The notes: a model not told the origin generated them from the letters alone. Shown: positions 46,007 to 55,598, numbered from the stretch's first letter. The stretch: 64,000 bases of DNA from Candidatus Phycosocius bacilliformis (GCF_003112735.1 NZ_BFBR01000001.1:310001-374000), one strand, 5' to 3'. Numbers and translations: made by a program.

Positions 46007-46867
46007 ATGTCAGGTAGCGTGCATACGAATATGGGGGCAATGACCGCCCTGCAGAACCTGAACAAAACCAATCGCGAAATGGATGGCATCCAAAATCGGA
46101 TCAACACCGGTTTGAAGGTCGCCCAAGCCAAGGATAATGGCGCGATCTACAATATCGCCCAGCAACAAAGGTCGGAAATGTCGGCCTATGATGCGGTTCG
46201 CAACAGCCTCAATCGCGCTAAATCAATTGCCGATGTGGCTCTGGCTGCCGGGGAGCAGATTTCAGACATCTTTTCCCAGATGCGCGAAAAAGCCGTGGCA
46301 GCCTCTGACGCGTCGGCGAGTGCTACCTCTCGGGCAGCCTATAATGCCGAATTCATCGCACTGCGCGACCAAGTCGCCTCGGTGATCGCCAATGCGGTCT
46401 TTGACGGCGGCAATGCACTCAATGGGGCCGCAGCCAATTTCACATTCTTGGCTAATTCAACGGGCTCGCTGACGGTAACCCTGCCTATTCTCGACCTGCG
46501 CCTCACCACGGGAGCAGGGACCACCCCAGCCTCACCAGCCGCAGACATTTATCTGGGCGATACCGATGTGCTGGACACAGCCGCCAATGCCGCCACCGTC
46601 CGCGACCGGATCGTGGCGTCGCTGGAGTATGTCAACTCCGAATTGGCCCGCCTGGGCGCATCTGCCAAGCGGATTGAAAACCACGAAATCTTTGTTTCCA
46701 AGCTGCAAGACAGCATCAAGGGCGGGATCGGCAATCTGGTGGACGCAGACCTTGCTGTGGAATCGGCCCGTTTGCAGGCAGCTCAGGTCAAGCAACAGCT
46801 GGGCACACAAGCCCTGTCGATTGCCAACCAAGCCCCGCAAAGCATCTTGAGCCTCTTCCGGCAATAA
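46007..46867 (+). CDS. Flagellin (short Caulobacter type), copy 2
   Basis: A 286-residue flagellin, collinear with copy 1 and nearly identical in the blocks NGAIYNIAQQQRSE, NRAKSIADVALAAGE, MREKAVAASD and QQLGTQALSIANQ. It differs mainly in the central segment and the first 30 residues. It is probably a tandem duplicate used with copy 1 in a multi-flagellin filament. The initiation context (AAGAAAGAG upstream) and leader repeat differ from copy 1, which suggests separate control. It is followed by the convergent helicase gene after 27 bases. Confidence 0.95.
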   Translation: MSGSVHTNMGAMTALQNLNKTNREMDGIQNRINTGLKVAQAKDNGAIYNIAQQQRSEMSAYDAVRNSLNRAKSIADVALAAGEQISDIFSQMREKAVAASDASASATSRAAYNAEFIALRDQVASVIANAVFDGGNALNGAAANFTFLANSTGSLTVTLPILDLRLTTGAGTTPASPAADIYLGDTDVLDTAANAATVRDRIVASLEYVNSELARLGASAKRIENHEIFVSKLQDSIKGGIGNLVDADLAVESARLQAAQVKQQLGTQALSIANQAPQSILSLFRQ

Positions 46868-46894
46868 GGCGGCGTGACCGTCCCGCCAGACTCC

Positions 46895-49273
46895 TCAGGC
46901 GGGACGCACGAAACTATCGAGGACTTTTTTCTCGCCTGATTTCTCGAACGCGATGGTTAGCTTCGAGCCTTCAACGTGGCGCACGGCACCATAGCCAAAC
47001 TTGTCGTGGAAAATCCGCTGGCCCAGCTGGTATTTGGCATCGCCGGCCCCGGTACGCGCCAAGAGCTTTGCCTCACCATCAATGACTGGCCCGCCAAAGC
47101 CGCGCACAGTTCCAGAAGCGACTTTGCCTAAGGCCGCGGCTGCTTGGGCTCGCTTCCACCCCGGGCTCTCATAGCCCGTGCCGAAACCATTGCCGGGCTG
47201 GGTAGAAAGCGGTCCGTAAGCCGCAAACCGCTCTGCAGCTCCCCCTGTGCCCTGATTGAAATAGCCGGTGTCGGACACGGCATCGACATGACCGTCAGGC
47301 AATTCGTCAACAAAGCGGCTGGGAAGCACACTGGTCCAGCGCCCATAAATCTGCCGATTGGCGGCAAAGCTGATGCGCGCACTTTCCCGCGCCCGAGTGA
47401 TGCCGACATAGGCGAGGCGGCGTTCTTCTTCCAGCGCCTTATCACCCTTGTCGTCGAGTGCGCGCCGCGAAGGAAATACCTCCTCCTCCCAACCCGGCAA
47501 AAAGACGAGCGGCCATTCAAGGCCTTTAGCCGCGTGCAGGGTTAGAATCTGAACGCTGTCGCCTTCTTCAGCCCGATCGAGATCCATCACCAACTCAATA
47601 TGTTCCAGATAGGCGGCCAGCGTGTCAAACTGGCCCATCGACCGGACTAATTCCTTCAAATTGTCGAGCTTAGAGGCCGCTTGCGGGTTCTTGTCCGCCT
47701 TCAGCATGTCGGTATAGCCGCTTTCTTCCAGGATCAATTCGGCCAGTTCTGTGTGGGGAAGTTCCAACGCCTTTTGACGCCAATGGTCTAATTGACGGAT
47801 GAAGCGGGCCAGCCCGGTGCGGGCGGCACCTTTAAGTTCATCACTTCCCATTAATTGTTGGGACATGGTGTGAAGCGACACCCCAGCCAGACGGGCCGCA
47901 GCGCCGATGCGCTGGACACTGGTGTCACCAATGCCACGCTTTGGAACATTGACGATGCGCTCAAAGGCCAGATCATCATCGGGTGAGCGGATGAGACGCA
48001 GATAAGCATGGGCGTCACGGATTTCTGCGCGTTCGAAGAAGCGTGGTCCGCCGATCACTTTGTAGGGGATTTGCAACATTAAAAAGCGTTCTTCAAAGGC
48101 CCGCATCTGCCATGACGCGCGCACCAGAACCGCACTTTCATCATAGCGTCGACCCAGCCGCCGCCATTGTTCGATATCATCGGCAATCAGGCGGGCCTCG
48201 GCTTCCCCATCCCACACGCCGCGGACCAGCACCCGATCACCCTCGGACATATCGGTCCACAATGTTTTGCCCAGCCGGTTCTGATTGGCGGCGATCAAAT
48301 GGCTTGCCGCAGCCAAAATGTGCGGGGTTGATCGGTAATTGCGCTCCAGTCGGACGATTTTGGCTCCTGGAAAGTCATGTTCAAAGCGAAGGATATTGTC
48401 GACTTCGGCCCCACGCCAGCCATAGATGGACTGGTCATCATCCCCGACCACGCACAGGTTGCGCCGTTTGCGAGCCAAAAGGCGCAGCCACAAATACTGA
48501 GCCACATTTGTGTCCTGATACTCGTCAACGAGAATATATTTGAAGCGGTCGTGATACTCCGCCAACAAATCTGGCTCCTTCAAGAACAGGCTGATTGTTT
48601 CAAGCAGGAGATCACCAAAATCGACACAATTCAGGATTTTGAGCCGCGCCTGATAGGTCGCATAGAGTTTGGCTCCTTTGCCATTGGCAAATAGGAAGGA
48701 TTCCTCAGCCGGGACCTTCTCCGGCGTCAGGGCACGATTCTTCCAGCCATCAATCAGGCTGGCTAAAAAGCGCGGGGTCCATCGCTTTTGGTCAATATTC
48801 TCAGCCTCGATCACCTGCTTGAGCAATCGGATCTGATCATCAGTATCAAGCACGGTGAAGCTGGGTTTCAGCCCGACCAATTCAGCATGTCGGCGCAAGA
48901 TCATCGCGCTGGTGGAGTGAAACGTCCCAAGCCAGCGCAATCCCTCGGACGCAGGACCAATCAGACTTTGAATACGATCGCGCATTTCGCGCGCCGCTTT
49001 GTTGGTAAAGGTGACCGACAATATTTCCCAAGGCTTTGCGCGTCCGGTGGCCAGAAGCTGGGCGAGACGGGCTGTCAACACGCGCGTTTTGCCGGTTCCA
49101 GCCCCAGATAACACCAAAACCGGCCCATCTAAGGCTTCCACCGCCTCGCGCTGTTCAGGATTGAGCCCTGCCATCCAGGGAGAAGCCGCTTCACCTCTAT
49201 TGCCGGGCGCACGCGCCATTGCACGCTCAGAAATCGACAAGGACTTGGGCTCAGAAAACGGCTCGCTGGACAT
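46895..49273 (-). CDS. uvrD: ATP-dependent DNA helicase UvrD/PcrA
   Basis: A 792-residue superfamily 1A helicase. Motifs in order: GPVLVLSGAGTGKTRVL near 50-66 (Walker A), VTFTNKAAREM near 88, LVDEYQDTN (motif II), GDDDQSIYGWRGA (motif III), VRLERNYRS (motif IV), LTLHAAKGLEW (motif V) and VGITRAR (motif VI). The C-terminal ~50 residues (QLGQRIFHDKFGYGAVRHVEG) form the Tudor-like RNA-polymerase-binding domain. It works in nucleotide excision and mismatch repair. Confidence 0.95.
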   Translation of the reverse strand: MSSEPFSEPKSLSISERAMARAPGNRGEAASPWMAGLNPEQREAVEALDGPVLVLSGAGTGKTRVLTARLAQLLATGRAKPWEILSVTFTNKAAREMRDRIQSLIGPASEGLRWLGTFHSTSAMILRRHAELVGLKPSFTVLDTDDQIRLLKQVIEAENIDQKRWTPRFLASLIDGWKNRALTPEKVPAEESFLFANGKGAKLYATYQARLKILNCVDFGDLLLETISLFLKEPDLLAEYHDRFKYILVDEYQDTNVAQYLWLRLLARKRRNLCVVGDDDQSIYGWRGAEVDNILRFEHDFPGAKIVRLERNYRSTPHILAAASHLIAANQNRLGKTLWTDMSEGDRVLVRGVWDGEAEARLIADDIEQWRRLGRRYDESAVLVRASWQMRAFEERFLMLQIPYKVIGGPRFFERAEIRDAHAYLRLIRSPDDDLAFERIVNVPKRGIGDTSVQRIGAAARLAGVSLHTMSQQLMGSDELKGAARTGLARFIRQLDHWRQKALELPHTELAELILEESGYTDMLKADKNPQAASKLDNLKELVRSMGQFDTLAAYLEHIELVMDLDRAEEGDSVQILTLHAAKGLEWPLVFLPGWEEEVFPSRRALDDKGDKALEEERRLAYVGITRARESARISFAANRQIYGRWTSVLPSRFVDELPDGHVDAVSDTGYFNQGTGGAAERFAAYGPLSTQPGNGFGTGYESPGWKRAQAAAALGKVASGTVRGFGGPVIDGEAKLLARTGAGDAKYQLGQRIFHDKFGYGAVRHVEGSKLTIAFEKSGEKKVLDSFVRPA

Positions 49274-49418
49274 GCATGTGATTCGCTAAGATAAGAACGA
49301 TCTGCGAACATAGGGACAAAGCTACGGTTTGTCGCGGGGGTCGCGCAATCTGGTGGCACAAGAGAAAATGCGCATGGATCGCAGTGCTCAAGGCCTCGGA
49401 TTTGCCGTAAATTGGGTT

Positions 49419-51356
49419 ATGACACGTCTTATGATACGCAAGCTCATTCTCTGTAGCACTCTGATCTGGTCGCTTGGCGCGACATCGCTTCTGGCCCAGT
49501 CCAGCGCGAAGATTGAAGCCTCGACCTTGCAGGATGTCGGTCCCTGGGGGGCGGCGGCTCTACCCGAAGGCTTGGACAGGCTCGACTCCGACCTCTGGAT
49601 CGGTGCTGATCCGGGTACTTTGGCGATTGTATTTGAGAGAATTCAAGCCGATCAACGCTTCCCGGTTTTGCAGCGCCTTGTTCGTCAGGCCATTTTTTCG
49701 GGCGGCGCTGCCCCTACCGGCGACCAGGATTTAGCGCGCGGACGTTTCCGCGCTGCCAGCAAGCTGGGTCCGGCTGAGGCAACAGCTCGGCTTTTTGACT
49801 CTGTGCCGCGTTTGAACCGCGATCCCGCCCTGACATTTTTGGCGATGGATGCTGCATTTCGCGCCGGTAGAACCGAAGAGGCCTGCTCATGGCTCTCCAC
49901 ACCGGGGCTTGAAGCAACTCCTGAAAGTCAGAGCGGTACATTATGGCTGGAATCGCGCGCTGTTTGTTATGCGCTAAACAATGAGGGTGCGGCCGCCAAT
50001 CTGTCGGTTGATCTCGCCCGCACCAAAGGCCTAACGGACACATGGCTTGGTCGGGCGGTCGCAGCCAGTTCTGGCCCGGTTTCCAGCCCACCCCCTTTGC
50101 GGGCAGACAGCGGTCGGGCGCTTGCTTTATCGATCAAAGCCGGCCTCAAGATCCCGCGCACGACTGTTTCATCAGGGGATCCGGCCAGCCTTTCAGCCAT
50201 CCTGAATTGGCCAGATATCCGGACCAGCGTGACGGAGGAAGATCTAACGGCTCTTATGCGGCGGGCGGCCCAGACAGGTGTTGCCACACCTGCCCAAGAA
50301 GCCCGATTGCGGGGGCCGGTGCTGCATGTGGTTACACCCGAGGCGGTCACTGCCCCTGTTGCGCCAACACAGGAGGCCGGCTCAAGCTTAGCTCCCGAAC
50401 CACCACCACCGCCCTTGGCGTTTAGCTGGGCCAGCCGGATCAGCCAAAGCCCGAACGCCCAAGCCCGCGCCTTGGAAGCCCGTTTGCTGGTGCCAGATCT
50501 GAAGGCCCATCTGGCTACGGCACCCGAGCAAATTCCTGACGAAACACTTCCGGCTTTGATCGAGGCGGCCTTATGGGTCGGTGATGCGCCTTTGGCCCAA
50601 GCACTTCGCGACCGCTCGACCCGGCCAATGAGCCCACGCCAACGCCTAATCTTGGCATTGCTTGATCCAGTGGCCGATGACAGGCCCGTCCAACGCCACA
50701 TCGAGACTGCGACAAATCCTGCCGCACAACGCCAAGCCGTTCGTGATGCTTTGATTGCCTGGTCCGCTGGCCTACCGCCACAAGGGGGATTATCTGCCCT
50801 GCTGCAACCTGGTCTGCCAGATGTGAAAGGCGGGCAAGCGGGGGTTCGCACAGCTCTGAGTTTTGCTGCGGCGCGCGGGGCAAAAGGTGAGGTGATCTTG
50901 CTCGCCGGACTTGCGCTGCAGGGCCAGGAGCCGGCCAGTGCGGATGCTGAAACTGTTGCGATTGCTGTAAGTGCCCTGCGCCAGGTTGGCCTGCGGGATG
51001 GGGCTGTCGCACTCGCACGTGAATATTTGCTGGCCCTTGATATGGTTGTGCCGACAAAGCCAAGTGCGACAGGAGCGGCCAATCCCGCGCCCACTGGGCC
51101 GGCAGTTGCTGCCCCGCCCAGCAATCGCGCAAGTCCTCCCCCAAATACGGGACCGTCATCAAGTGGGGCGGCCGCCCCGGCGGCACCAAGGCCAAAGGCT
51201 GCTCCTGCCAATCCACCACAACCCAAGGCCGCGCCGGCTTCTAGGCCACCCGCCAGCCAACCCAAAGCAAAAGTGCCCCCCAGAGGCCAATCTCAAGCAC
51301 CTAGCCGCCCCCCTGCCCGCACACAGGCTAAGCCGAATTGGACGCCGCCAAATTGA
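49419..51356 (+). CDS. Large secreted Ala/Pro-rich protein of unknown function
   Basis: A protein of about 645 residues. A signal peptide IRKLILCSTLIWSLGATSLLAQ follows ATG 49419 or 49431. The middle is rich in short helical hairpins (for example TFLAMDAAFRAGRTEEACSWL and ALLDPVADDRPVQRHIE), suggesting a TPR- or SEL1-like solenoid. Residues from about 545 are a low-complexity Ala/Pro/Lys-rich tail. Similar proteins upstream of xerD in Caulobacterales are sometimes labelled antifreeze glycopeptide, only because of this tail. Its stop overlaps the xerD start region. Confidence 0.8.
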   Translation: MTRLMIRKLILCSTLIWSLGATSLLAQSSAKIEASTLQDVGPWGAAALPEGLDRLDSDLWIGADPGTLAIVFERIQADQRFPVLQRLVRQAIFSGGAAPTGDQDLARGRFRAASKLGPAEATARLFDSVPRLNRDPALTFLAMDAAFRAGRTEEACSWLSTPGLEATPESQSGTLWLESRAVCYALNNEGAAANLSVDLARTKGLTDTWLGRAVAASSGPVSSPPPLRADSGRALALSIKAGLKIPRTTVSSGDPASLSAILNWPDIRTSVTEEDLTALMRRAAQTGVATPAQEARLRGPVLHVVTPEAVTAPVAPTQEAGSSLAPEPPPPPLAFSWASRISQSPNAQARALEARLLVPDLKAHLATAPEQIPDETLPALIEAALWVGDAPLAQALRDRSTRPMSPRQRLILALLDPVADDRPVQRHIETATNPAAQRQAVRDALIAWSAGLPPQGGLSALLQPGLPDVKGGQAGVRTALSFAAARGAKGEVILLAGLALQGQEPASADAETVAIAVSALRQVGLRDGAVALAREYLLALDMVVPTKPSATGAANPAPTGPAVAAPPSNRASPPPNTGPSSSGAAAPAAPRPKAAPANPPQPKAAPASRPPASQPKAKVPPRGQSQAPSRPPARTQAKPNWTPPN

Positions 51357-52282
51357 ACAATCAGATTGATGCTTTTCTTGAAATGATCGGGGTGGAGCGT
51401 GGCGCAGCCCGCAATACTCTGGATGCCTATCGGCGGGACTTGATTGATTTCGACTGTTTCATCGCGCCGCGACAAGCCAGTTTAATGGCCGTAGAGCCCA
51501 AAGACATCGCGGCTTTCGCTGAGGACTTGAACAATCGCGGCCTCAGCCCAACGACAGTGGCAAGACGCAGGGCCGCCTTGCGTCAGTTTTTCCAATTTGC
51601 CGTCAGCCAGGGTTGGTGCTCAGACGATCCGACACGACTTTGGGACGGACCAAAGCGGGGACGGGCTTTGCCCAAAACTGTCGATGCCAGTGATATCGAC
51701 GCCTTGCTTGCTGCAGCGGACCGCTTGGCAGGCTGGAAAGCAGTGCGTGCACGCTGCCTGATCGAGCTGGTTTACGGCTGCGGCTTACGGGTGAGTGAAT
51801 TGGTGGGCTTGCCGATACGGACGGTGGGACGGTTGGATGTGGCAGCTTTGCGCGTCAAAGGGAAAGGCGGCAAGGAGCGGCTGGTTCCATTGGGTTCGCA
51901 TGCGCGCGACGCATTGCGCCTGTGGCTAGACCAACGGCCCAAAAGCTTGCCGGACGGCCCTGTCCGAGCCGATGCGCAAAAATTCTTGTTTCCAGCCAAA
52001 GGCAAGGCGGGCCATTTAGGGCGGCGGGAGTTTGGGCGGCTATTGGATGGTTTGGCAGCCGACGCCGGGCTGGACCCCAAAAAACTGAGCCCACACGTCT
52101 TACGCCATGCCTTTGCCACCCATTTGGTGGAAGGGGGTGCGGACTTGCGATCGGTCCAAGTCATGCTGGGTCACGCCGATATTGCGACAACGCAAATCTA
52201 TACACATGTTGCCGATGCCCGCCTGACCGAACTGGTCGAGCGCGCGCATCCCTTGGCGCAGCGAACCCGGAAAAATTCGTGA
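51338..52282 (+). CDS. xerD: Tyrosine recombinase XerD
   Basis: A 314-residue site-specific recombinase that resolves chromosome dimers at dif with XerC. An N-terminal SAM-like domain (1-105) precedes the catalytic domain with Arg151 (GCGLRVSEL), a beta-hairpin lysine near 177, HVLRH at 253-257, GHADI at 279-283 and nucleophile Tyr288 (IYTHV). No ATG or GTG is available near the N-terminus: TTG 51338 (used here) overlaps the previous gene by 19 bases, while TTG 51353 would overlap by four (TTGA). Either way its translation is coupled to the upstream gene. Confidence 0.93.
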   Translation: MDAAKLNNQIDAFLEMIGVERGAARNTLDAYRRDLIDFDCFIAPRQASLMAVEPKDIAAFAEDLNNRGLSPTTVARRRAALRQFFQFAVSQGWCSDDPTRLWDGPKRGRALPKTVDASDIDALLAAADRLAGWKAVRARCLIELVYGCGLRVSELVGLPIRTVGRLDVAALRVKGKGGKERLVPLGSHARDALRLWLDQRPKSLPDGPVRADAQKFLFPAKGKAGHLGRREFGRLLDGLAADAGLDPKKLSPHVLRHAFATHLVEGGADLRSVQVMLGHADIATTQIYTHVADARLTELVERAHPLAQRTRKNS

Positions 52283-52310
52283 TAAATTGGCTGTTTGGCG
52301 GAGGCCGCGT

Positions 52311-52730
52311 TTAATAGGAGCGACGTTTGGCGGCCCGCATCATGGCGGCTTCGTCCATCTGGGCTTGTTCACGCTTGGCACGTGAGGCCGACAGACGACC
52401 CATTCGCCGTTCTTCGAGCATTTCGTACTTTTTCTGCTCTTCGAAGGCAGCCTGCAAGTCACCACGAAGGGCGTCCAATTGCTCTTCAACGCCTTGAAGT
52501 GAGGCATCCAGATTGGCCCGCTGGGCGGCCAGCACCTGAGAATAGGCGACCCAATGCCCCATCATGCCTGGATCGGCTTCGGCACGGGCGCGCTCGCGCT
52601 TTTCAGCGACCACAAGGTCAGCCTTTTTGCGTTCAATATCTTCTTTGGTCCGCTCAGCCGCGCCGATCAGCGCCTGAACGCTGTCGACCTTATGCCTGGC
52701 CAGTTTGATGAGCGTGGCGCCCGTTTTCAT
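52311..52730 (-). CDS. fliJ: Flagellar protein FliJ
   Basis: A 139-residue coiled-coil protein rich in Ala, Glu, Lys, Arg and Gln, starting MKTGATLIKLARHKVDSVQALIG. FliJ is the chaperone-escort stalk of the flagellar export ATPase. Composition, length and position after fliI identify it, not strong sequence motifs. It lies 149 bases from the fliI stop, an unusually wide gap for this pair. The final segment is very basic (RAAKRRSY). Confidence 0.85.
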   Translation of the reverse strand: MKTGATLIKLARHKVDSVQALIGAAERTKEDIERKKADLVVAEKRERARAEADPGMMGHWVAYSQVLAAQRANLDASLQGVEEQLDALRGDLQAAFEEQKKYEMLEERRMGRLSASRAKREQAQMDEAAMMRAAKRRSY

Positions 52731-52879
52731 ACCGCTTTTCCCTACGTTTCAGTTTCCTATACACGTCGGGAGTTAAGAAATCGCTGTTTTGATGTCTCGC
52801 ATTTTCCCGCGAGTAGCTTTTTTAGTCTTTTCCAATTGAAAGACTCCGAAACATCCAGCTTATGGTCACGATTTTTGGC

Positions 52880-54250
52880 TTAGCCTTCAATCGCCAAGAT
52901 ATCCGCGAGGCGTTGGAAAGTCTCATCAAAGCCACTTCGCTCATGCTTGCCTTGTGACAGAAAAATCTCCAGCGGCTCCGCCAGCGTAATCGCCCGATCT
53001 GTAACTGGATCGGCGCCACGCCGATATGCCCCCAGTCGAATCAATTCTTCCATATCCGAATAGGCGGCAAGGGCCCGCTTGGCCTCGCGCACAAGGTGCT
53101 GCTCTTCAAGGCTATGGCACTCCGGCATGAGGCGCGAGACGGATTTAAGGATGTTGAGGGCGGGGAATCGACCTCGCTCGGCAATCGCGCGCTCCAACAC
53201 CAAGTGACCATCCAAAATGCCGCGCACTGCATCGGCAACCGGCTCATCATGGTCGCCACCGTCAACCAATACTGTGAATAAGCCGGTGATTGAACCAATC
53301 TGATCCTGGCCAGTCGGTGCACCTGGTCCTGCGCGCTCCAGCAGTTTTGGCAGTTCAGCGAAGACCGTGGGAGTATAGCCCTTGGTTGTTGGCGGTTCTC
53401 CAGTGGCAAGCCCAATCTCACGCTGTGCCATCGCAAAGCGGGTCACACTGTCGAGCAGGCACAAAACCTGCAAACCTTGGTCTCGGAAATGCTCAGCCAC
53501 GGCCAAGGTCGTATAAGCGGCCTGACGGCGCTTGAGACTACTCTCATCTGATGTTGCCACCACAACCACCGACCGGCGCAAGCCTTCGGGGCCCAACGTG
53601 TCCTCGAGAAACTCGCGGACCTCGCGGCCACGCTCGCCAATCAAACCGATGACGACCACATCGGCTTGCGCACCCTTGGCCAGTTGCGACAACAAGACAG
53701 ACTTGCCAACACCAGAGCCGGCGAAAATACCCATGCGTTGACCTTGGCAAAGCGCGCAAAAGGCATCGATGGCTCGAATCCCCGTCTCCATGCGTCCACC
53801 CACACGGATGCGCGTATGGGCGGGGGGTGGCACGCCGCGCACCAACCGGGGGTGGGAGCCATTGGCAACTGGCGGTCCCCCATCAACCGGCTGGCCAAAA
53901 GCGTCAATGACGCGTCCTAACCATGCCGAGGACGGGGCGATCATCGGCGAGGATCCTTCGAAGGTCAGACTAGCCCCGGCGCGCAGGCCCTCCACATTCT
54001 CAAACGGCATTAACAGCGCCCGACCATCACGATAGCCGACAATTTCGAGCCGTGTCGGTCCGCCAGCCGTTTCCACCACCGCGCGCGCGCCCAAAGCAAG
54101 GGCCTGCGGCGGCCCGCTTGCTTCGACCATTAAACCGCGAACGGCAAGGATACGTCCCTCATAGCGTGTGTGATCAAGTCGACCCAAGGTCTCAGCCAAA
54201 TCCGCCAAACGGACGCCGCCACTTGCCCTGAGATGTCCGTTTGGACGCAT
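52880..54250 (-). CDS. fliI: Flagellum-specific ATPase FliI
   Basis: A 456-residue export ATPase of the flagellar type III system. Walker A is at residues 177-184 (AGSGVGKS), and the family region [15 protein letters not shown] is near 212-226, with [30 protein letters not shown] near 272-301. The N-terminal ~100 residues are a beta-barrel-like domain. It is divergent from ctrA across 258 bases and should be under CtrA control as in Caulobacter class II flagellar genes, but this is inferred. Confidence 0.96.
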   Translation of the reverse strand: MRPNGHLRASGGVRLADLAETLGRLDHTRYEGRILAVRGLMVEASGPPQALALGARAVVETAGGPTRLEIVGYRDGRALLMPFENVEGLRAGASLTFEGSSPMIAPSSAWLGRVIDAFGQPVDGGPPVANGSHPRLVRGVPPPAHTRIRVGGRMETGIRAIDAFCALCQGQRMGIFAGSGVGKSVLLSQLAKGAQADVVVIGLIGERGREVREFLEDTLGPEGLRRSVVVVATSDESSLKRRQAAYTTLAVAEHFRDQGLQVLCLLDSVTRFAMAQREIGLATGEPPTTKGYTPTVFAELPKLLERAGPGAPTGQDQIGSITGLFTVLVDGGDHDEPVADAVRGILDGHLVLERAIAERGRFPALNILKSVSRLMPECHSLEEQHLVREAKRALAAYSDMEELIRLGAYRRGADPVTDRAITLAEPLEIFLSQGKHERSGFDETFQRLADILAIEG

Positions 54251-54350
54251 CCTGCCGCCCTGCTCCTACCTGCACCATTCGTCTTCTTCATATCAAATGT
54301 GAAGAAAGCGGTGAATATGGTTGATAAATGCACCTTTGAACTGCGTCGCG

Positions 54351-54365
54351 TTAACCTGTCGTAAA
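54351..54365. promoter_or_regulatory. CtrA-box candidate TTAA-N7-TAAA in the fliI/ctrA region
   Basis: TTAACCTGTCGTAAA matches the CtrA consensus TTAA-N7-TTAA with one mismatch. It lies between divergent fliI and ctrA, about 100 bases before fliI and 144 before ctrA. Autoregulation of ctrA and CtrA control of fliI are known in Caulobacter. Confidence 0.5.
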
Positions 54366-54383
54366 GATCAGCAGGGCAAACAT

Positions 54384-54388
54384 GAGTC
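54384..54388. promoter_or_regulatory. GANTC (CcrM-type) site in the ctrA upstream region
   Basis: GAGTC at 54384-54388 lies 121 bases before the ctrA ATG. In Caulobacter the ctrA P1 promoter is silenced by full GANTC methylation, so this is a natural cell-cycle control element. One site alone could be chance. Confidence 0.4.
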
Positions 54389-54426
54389 CAACATGTGCAA
54401 AATATCATGCAAGCCGCAAAAAGCGG

Positions 54427-54441
54427 TTAACCATGCTTGAG
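54427..54441. promoter_or_regulatory. Weak CtrA-box candidate near ctrA
   Basis: TTAACCATGCTTGAG has the first half-site TTAACC but two mismatches in the second TTAA. It lies 68 bases before ctrA and could be a low-affinity autoregulatory site. Confidence 0.3.
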
Positions 54442-54508
54442 CAAATCAGCTAAGGCTTGGCTTGTTGGTTGTTACACCGCCCAAAGAGGGCATGTCGGAG
54501 GGGGCTCC

Positions 54509-55210
54509 ATGCGGGTTCTGTTGATTGAAGACGATAGCGCCACGTCGCAGTCGATTGAGTTAATGCTGAAGTCTGAGGGCTTCAATATCTACACAACGGA
54601 CCTGGGCGAGGAGGGCGTCGACCTGGGCAAGTTGTATGATTATGACATCATCCTTCTTGACCTCACATTGCCCGATATGAACGGCTTTGACGTGTTGCGG
54701 CAATTGCGCAATTCACGTGTCGGAACACCGATCCTGATCCTGTCTGGAACCAGTGATATTGACACGAAAGTACGTGGCCTCGGCGTAGGCGCGGACGATT
54801 TTGTTGCCAAGCCCTTCCATAAAGACGAGTTGGTTGCCCGCATCAACGCGGTTGTGCGTCGCTCTAAGGGCCATTCACAATCGATGATCCGCACCGGCGA
54901 CATCGTGGTCAATCTCGACCAGAAAACGGTGGAAGTGAACAATCAACGCGTTCACCTGACCGGCAAAGAGTATCAAATGCTGGAACTGCTGTCGCTCCGC
55001 AAAGGGACGACGCTCACCAAGGAAATGTTCCTGAACCATCTCTATGGTGGCATGGATGAGCCTGAATTGAAAATCATCGACGTCTTCATCTGCAAGCTCC
55101 GCAAGAAGCTGGCAGCTTCAGCCGATGGTCAGCACCATATCGAAACAGTTTGGGGCCGTGGCTATGTTTTGCGCGACCCAACACCGGGCGAGCAATCCGC
55201 TGCAGCCTAA
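54509..55210 (+). CDS. ctrA: Cell-cycle response regulator CtrA
   Basis: A 233-residue OmpR-type regulator and master cell-cycle factor of alphaproteobacteria. The receiver domain has Asp8-Asp9 in IEDDS, the phosphorylated Asp51 in [14 protein letters not shown] and a lysine in [11 protein letters not shown] near 104. The DNA-binding domain has [12 protein letters not shown] and [13 protein letters not shown]. The C-terminus ends SAAA, which fits the ClpXP degradation tag of CtrA. GGAGG lies 8-12 bases before ATG 54509; an in-frame extension to 54437 is rejected. An intrinsic terminator follows 42 bases after the stop. Confidence 0.97.
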   Translation: MRVLLIEDDSATSQSIELMLKSEGFNIYTTDLGEEGVDLGKLYDYDIILLDLTLPDMNGFDVLRQLRNSRVGTPILILSGTSDIDTKVRGLGVGADDFVAKPFHKDELVARINAVVRRSKGHSQSMIRTGDIVVNLDQKTVEVNNQRVHLTGKEYQMLELLSLRKGTTLTKEMFLNHLYGGMDEPELKIIDVFICKLRKKLAASADGQHHIETVWGRGYVLRDPTPGEQSAAA

Positions 55211-55251
55211 TGGCTGACCGACCTTAGCTACGGAAAAGACCAAATAATCAA

Positions 55252-55278
55252 GGGCCTGCCACTCGGCGGGCCCTTTTT
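55252..55278 (+). terminator. Intrinsic terminator after ctrA
   Basis: GGGCCTGCC (55252-55260) pairs with GGCGGGCCC (55265-55273), one G-U pair, four-base loop, followed by TTTTT at 55274-55278. A typical Rho-independent terminator in the right place. Confidence 0.9.
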
Positions 55279-55369
55279 CATTTTGGCACGGGGACTCTTG
55301 ATTTTCCTGGCATGCGATTTGCTGCGGTGGCACCGAAGGTCAATGTGTGTTCGACCGGAGGACAATGCC

Positions 55370-55516
55370 ATGAAGAACCTGCACAAGATGAGCGCGAAAG
55401 CATCATTCCGCCCACGTGAATTGCACGACTTCAATGAACCGATGGCCCCGAAGGCAATCCGCCTGCAGGTCCGTCCATCGCTTTGGCAGCGCTTCTTGCA
55501 AGCCATCGGCTTTTGA
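55370..55516 (+). CDS. Small basic hypothetical protein (48 residues)
   Basis: MKNLHKMSAKASFRPRELHD starts a 48-residue protein ending LWQRFLQAIGF, which is amphipathic and basic. It has an excellent Shine-Dalgarno (CGGAGGA) about seven bases before the ATG and lies after the ctrA terminator, so it should have its own promoter. I do not recognise the family. Absence of recognisable motifs means it could still be a chance frame. Confidence 0.55.
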   Translation: MKNLHKMSAKASFRPRELHDFNEPMAPKAIRLQVRPSLWQRFLQAIGF

Positions 55517-55598
55517 TCGCTCTAAAGTCGGCTTGACCGGGTCCCTCGGTTGCGGGCAATTGCAGGTCCGTGCGCAGAAACCACTTTCCCTGCGCCTT

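Noticed and set aside
49967-51265. Long minus-strand frame opposite the Ala/Pro-rich protein
   Set aside because: It is an antisense shadow with Gly/Ala-rich low complexity, caused by the GC-rich codons of the real plus-strand gene.
55252-55278. Hairpin after ctrA as a regulatory RNA
   Set aside because: Short loop, GC stem and T-run make it an ordinary intrinsic terminator.
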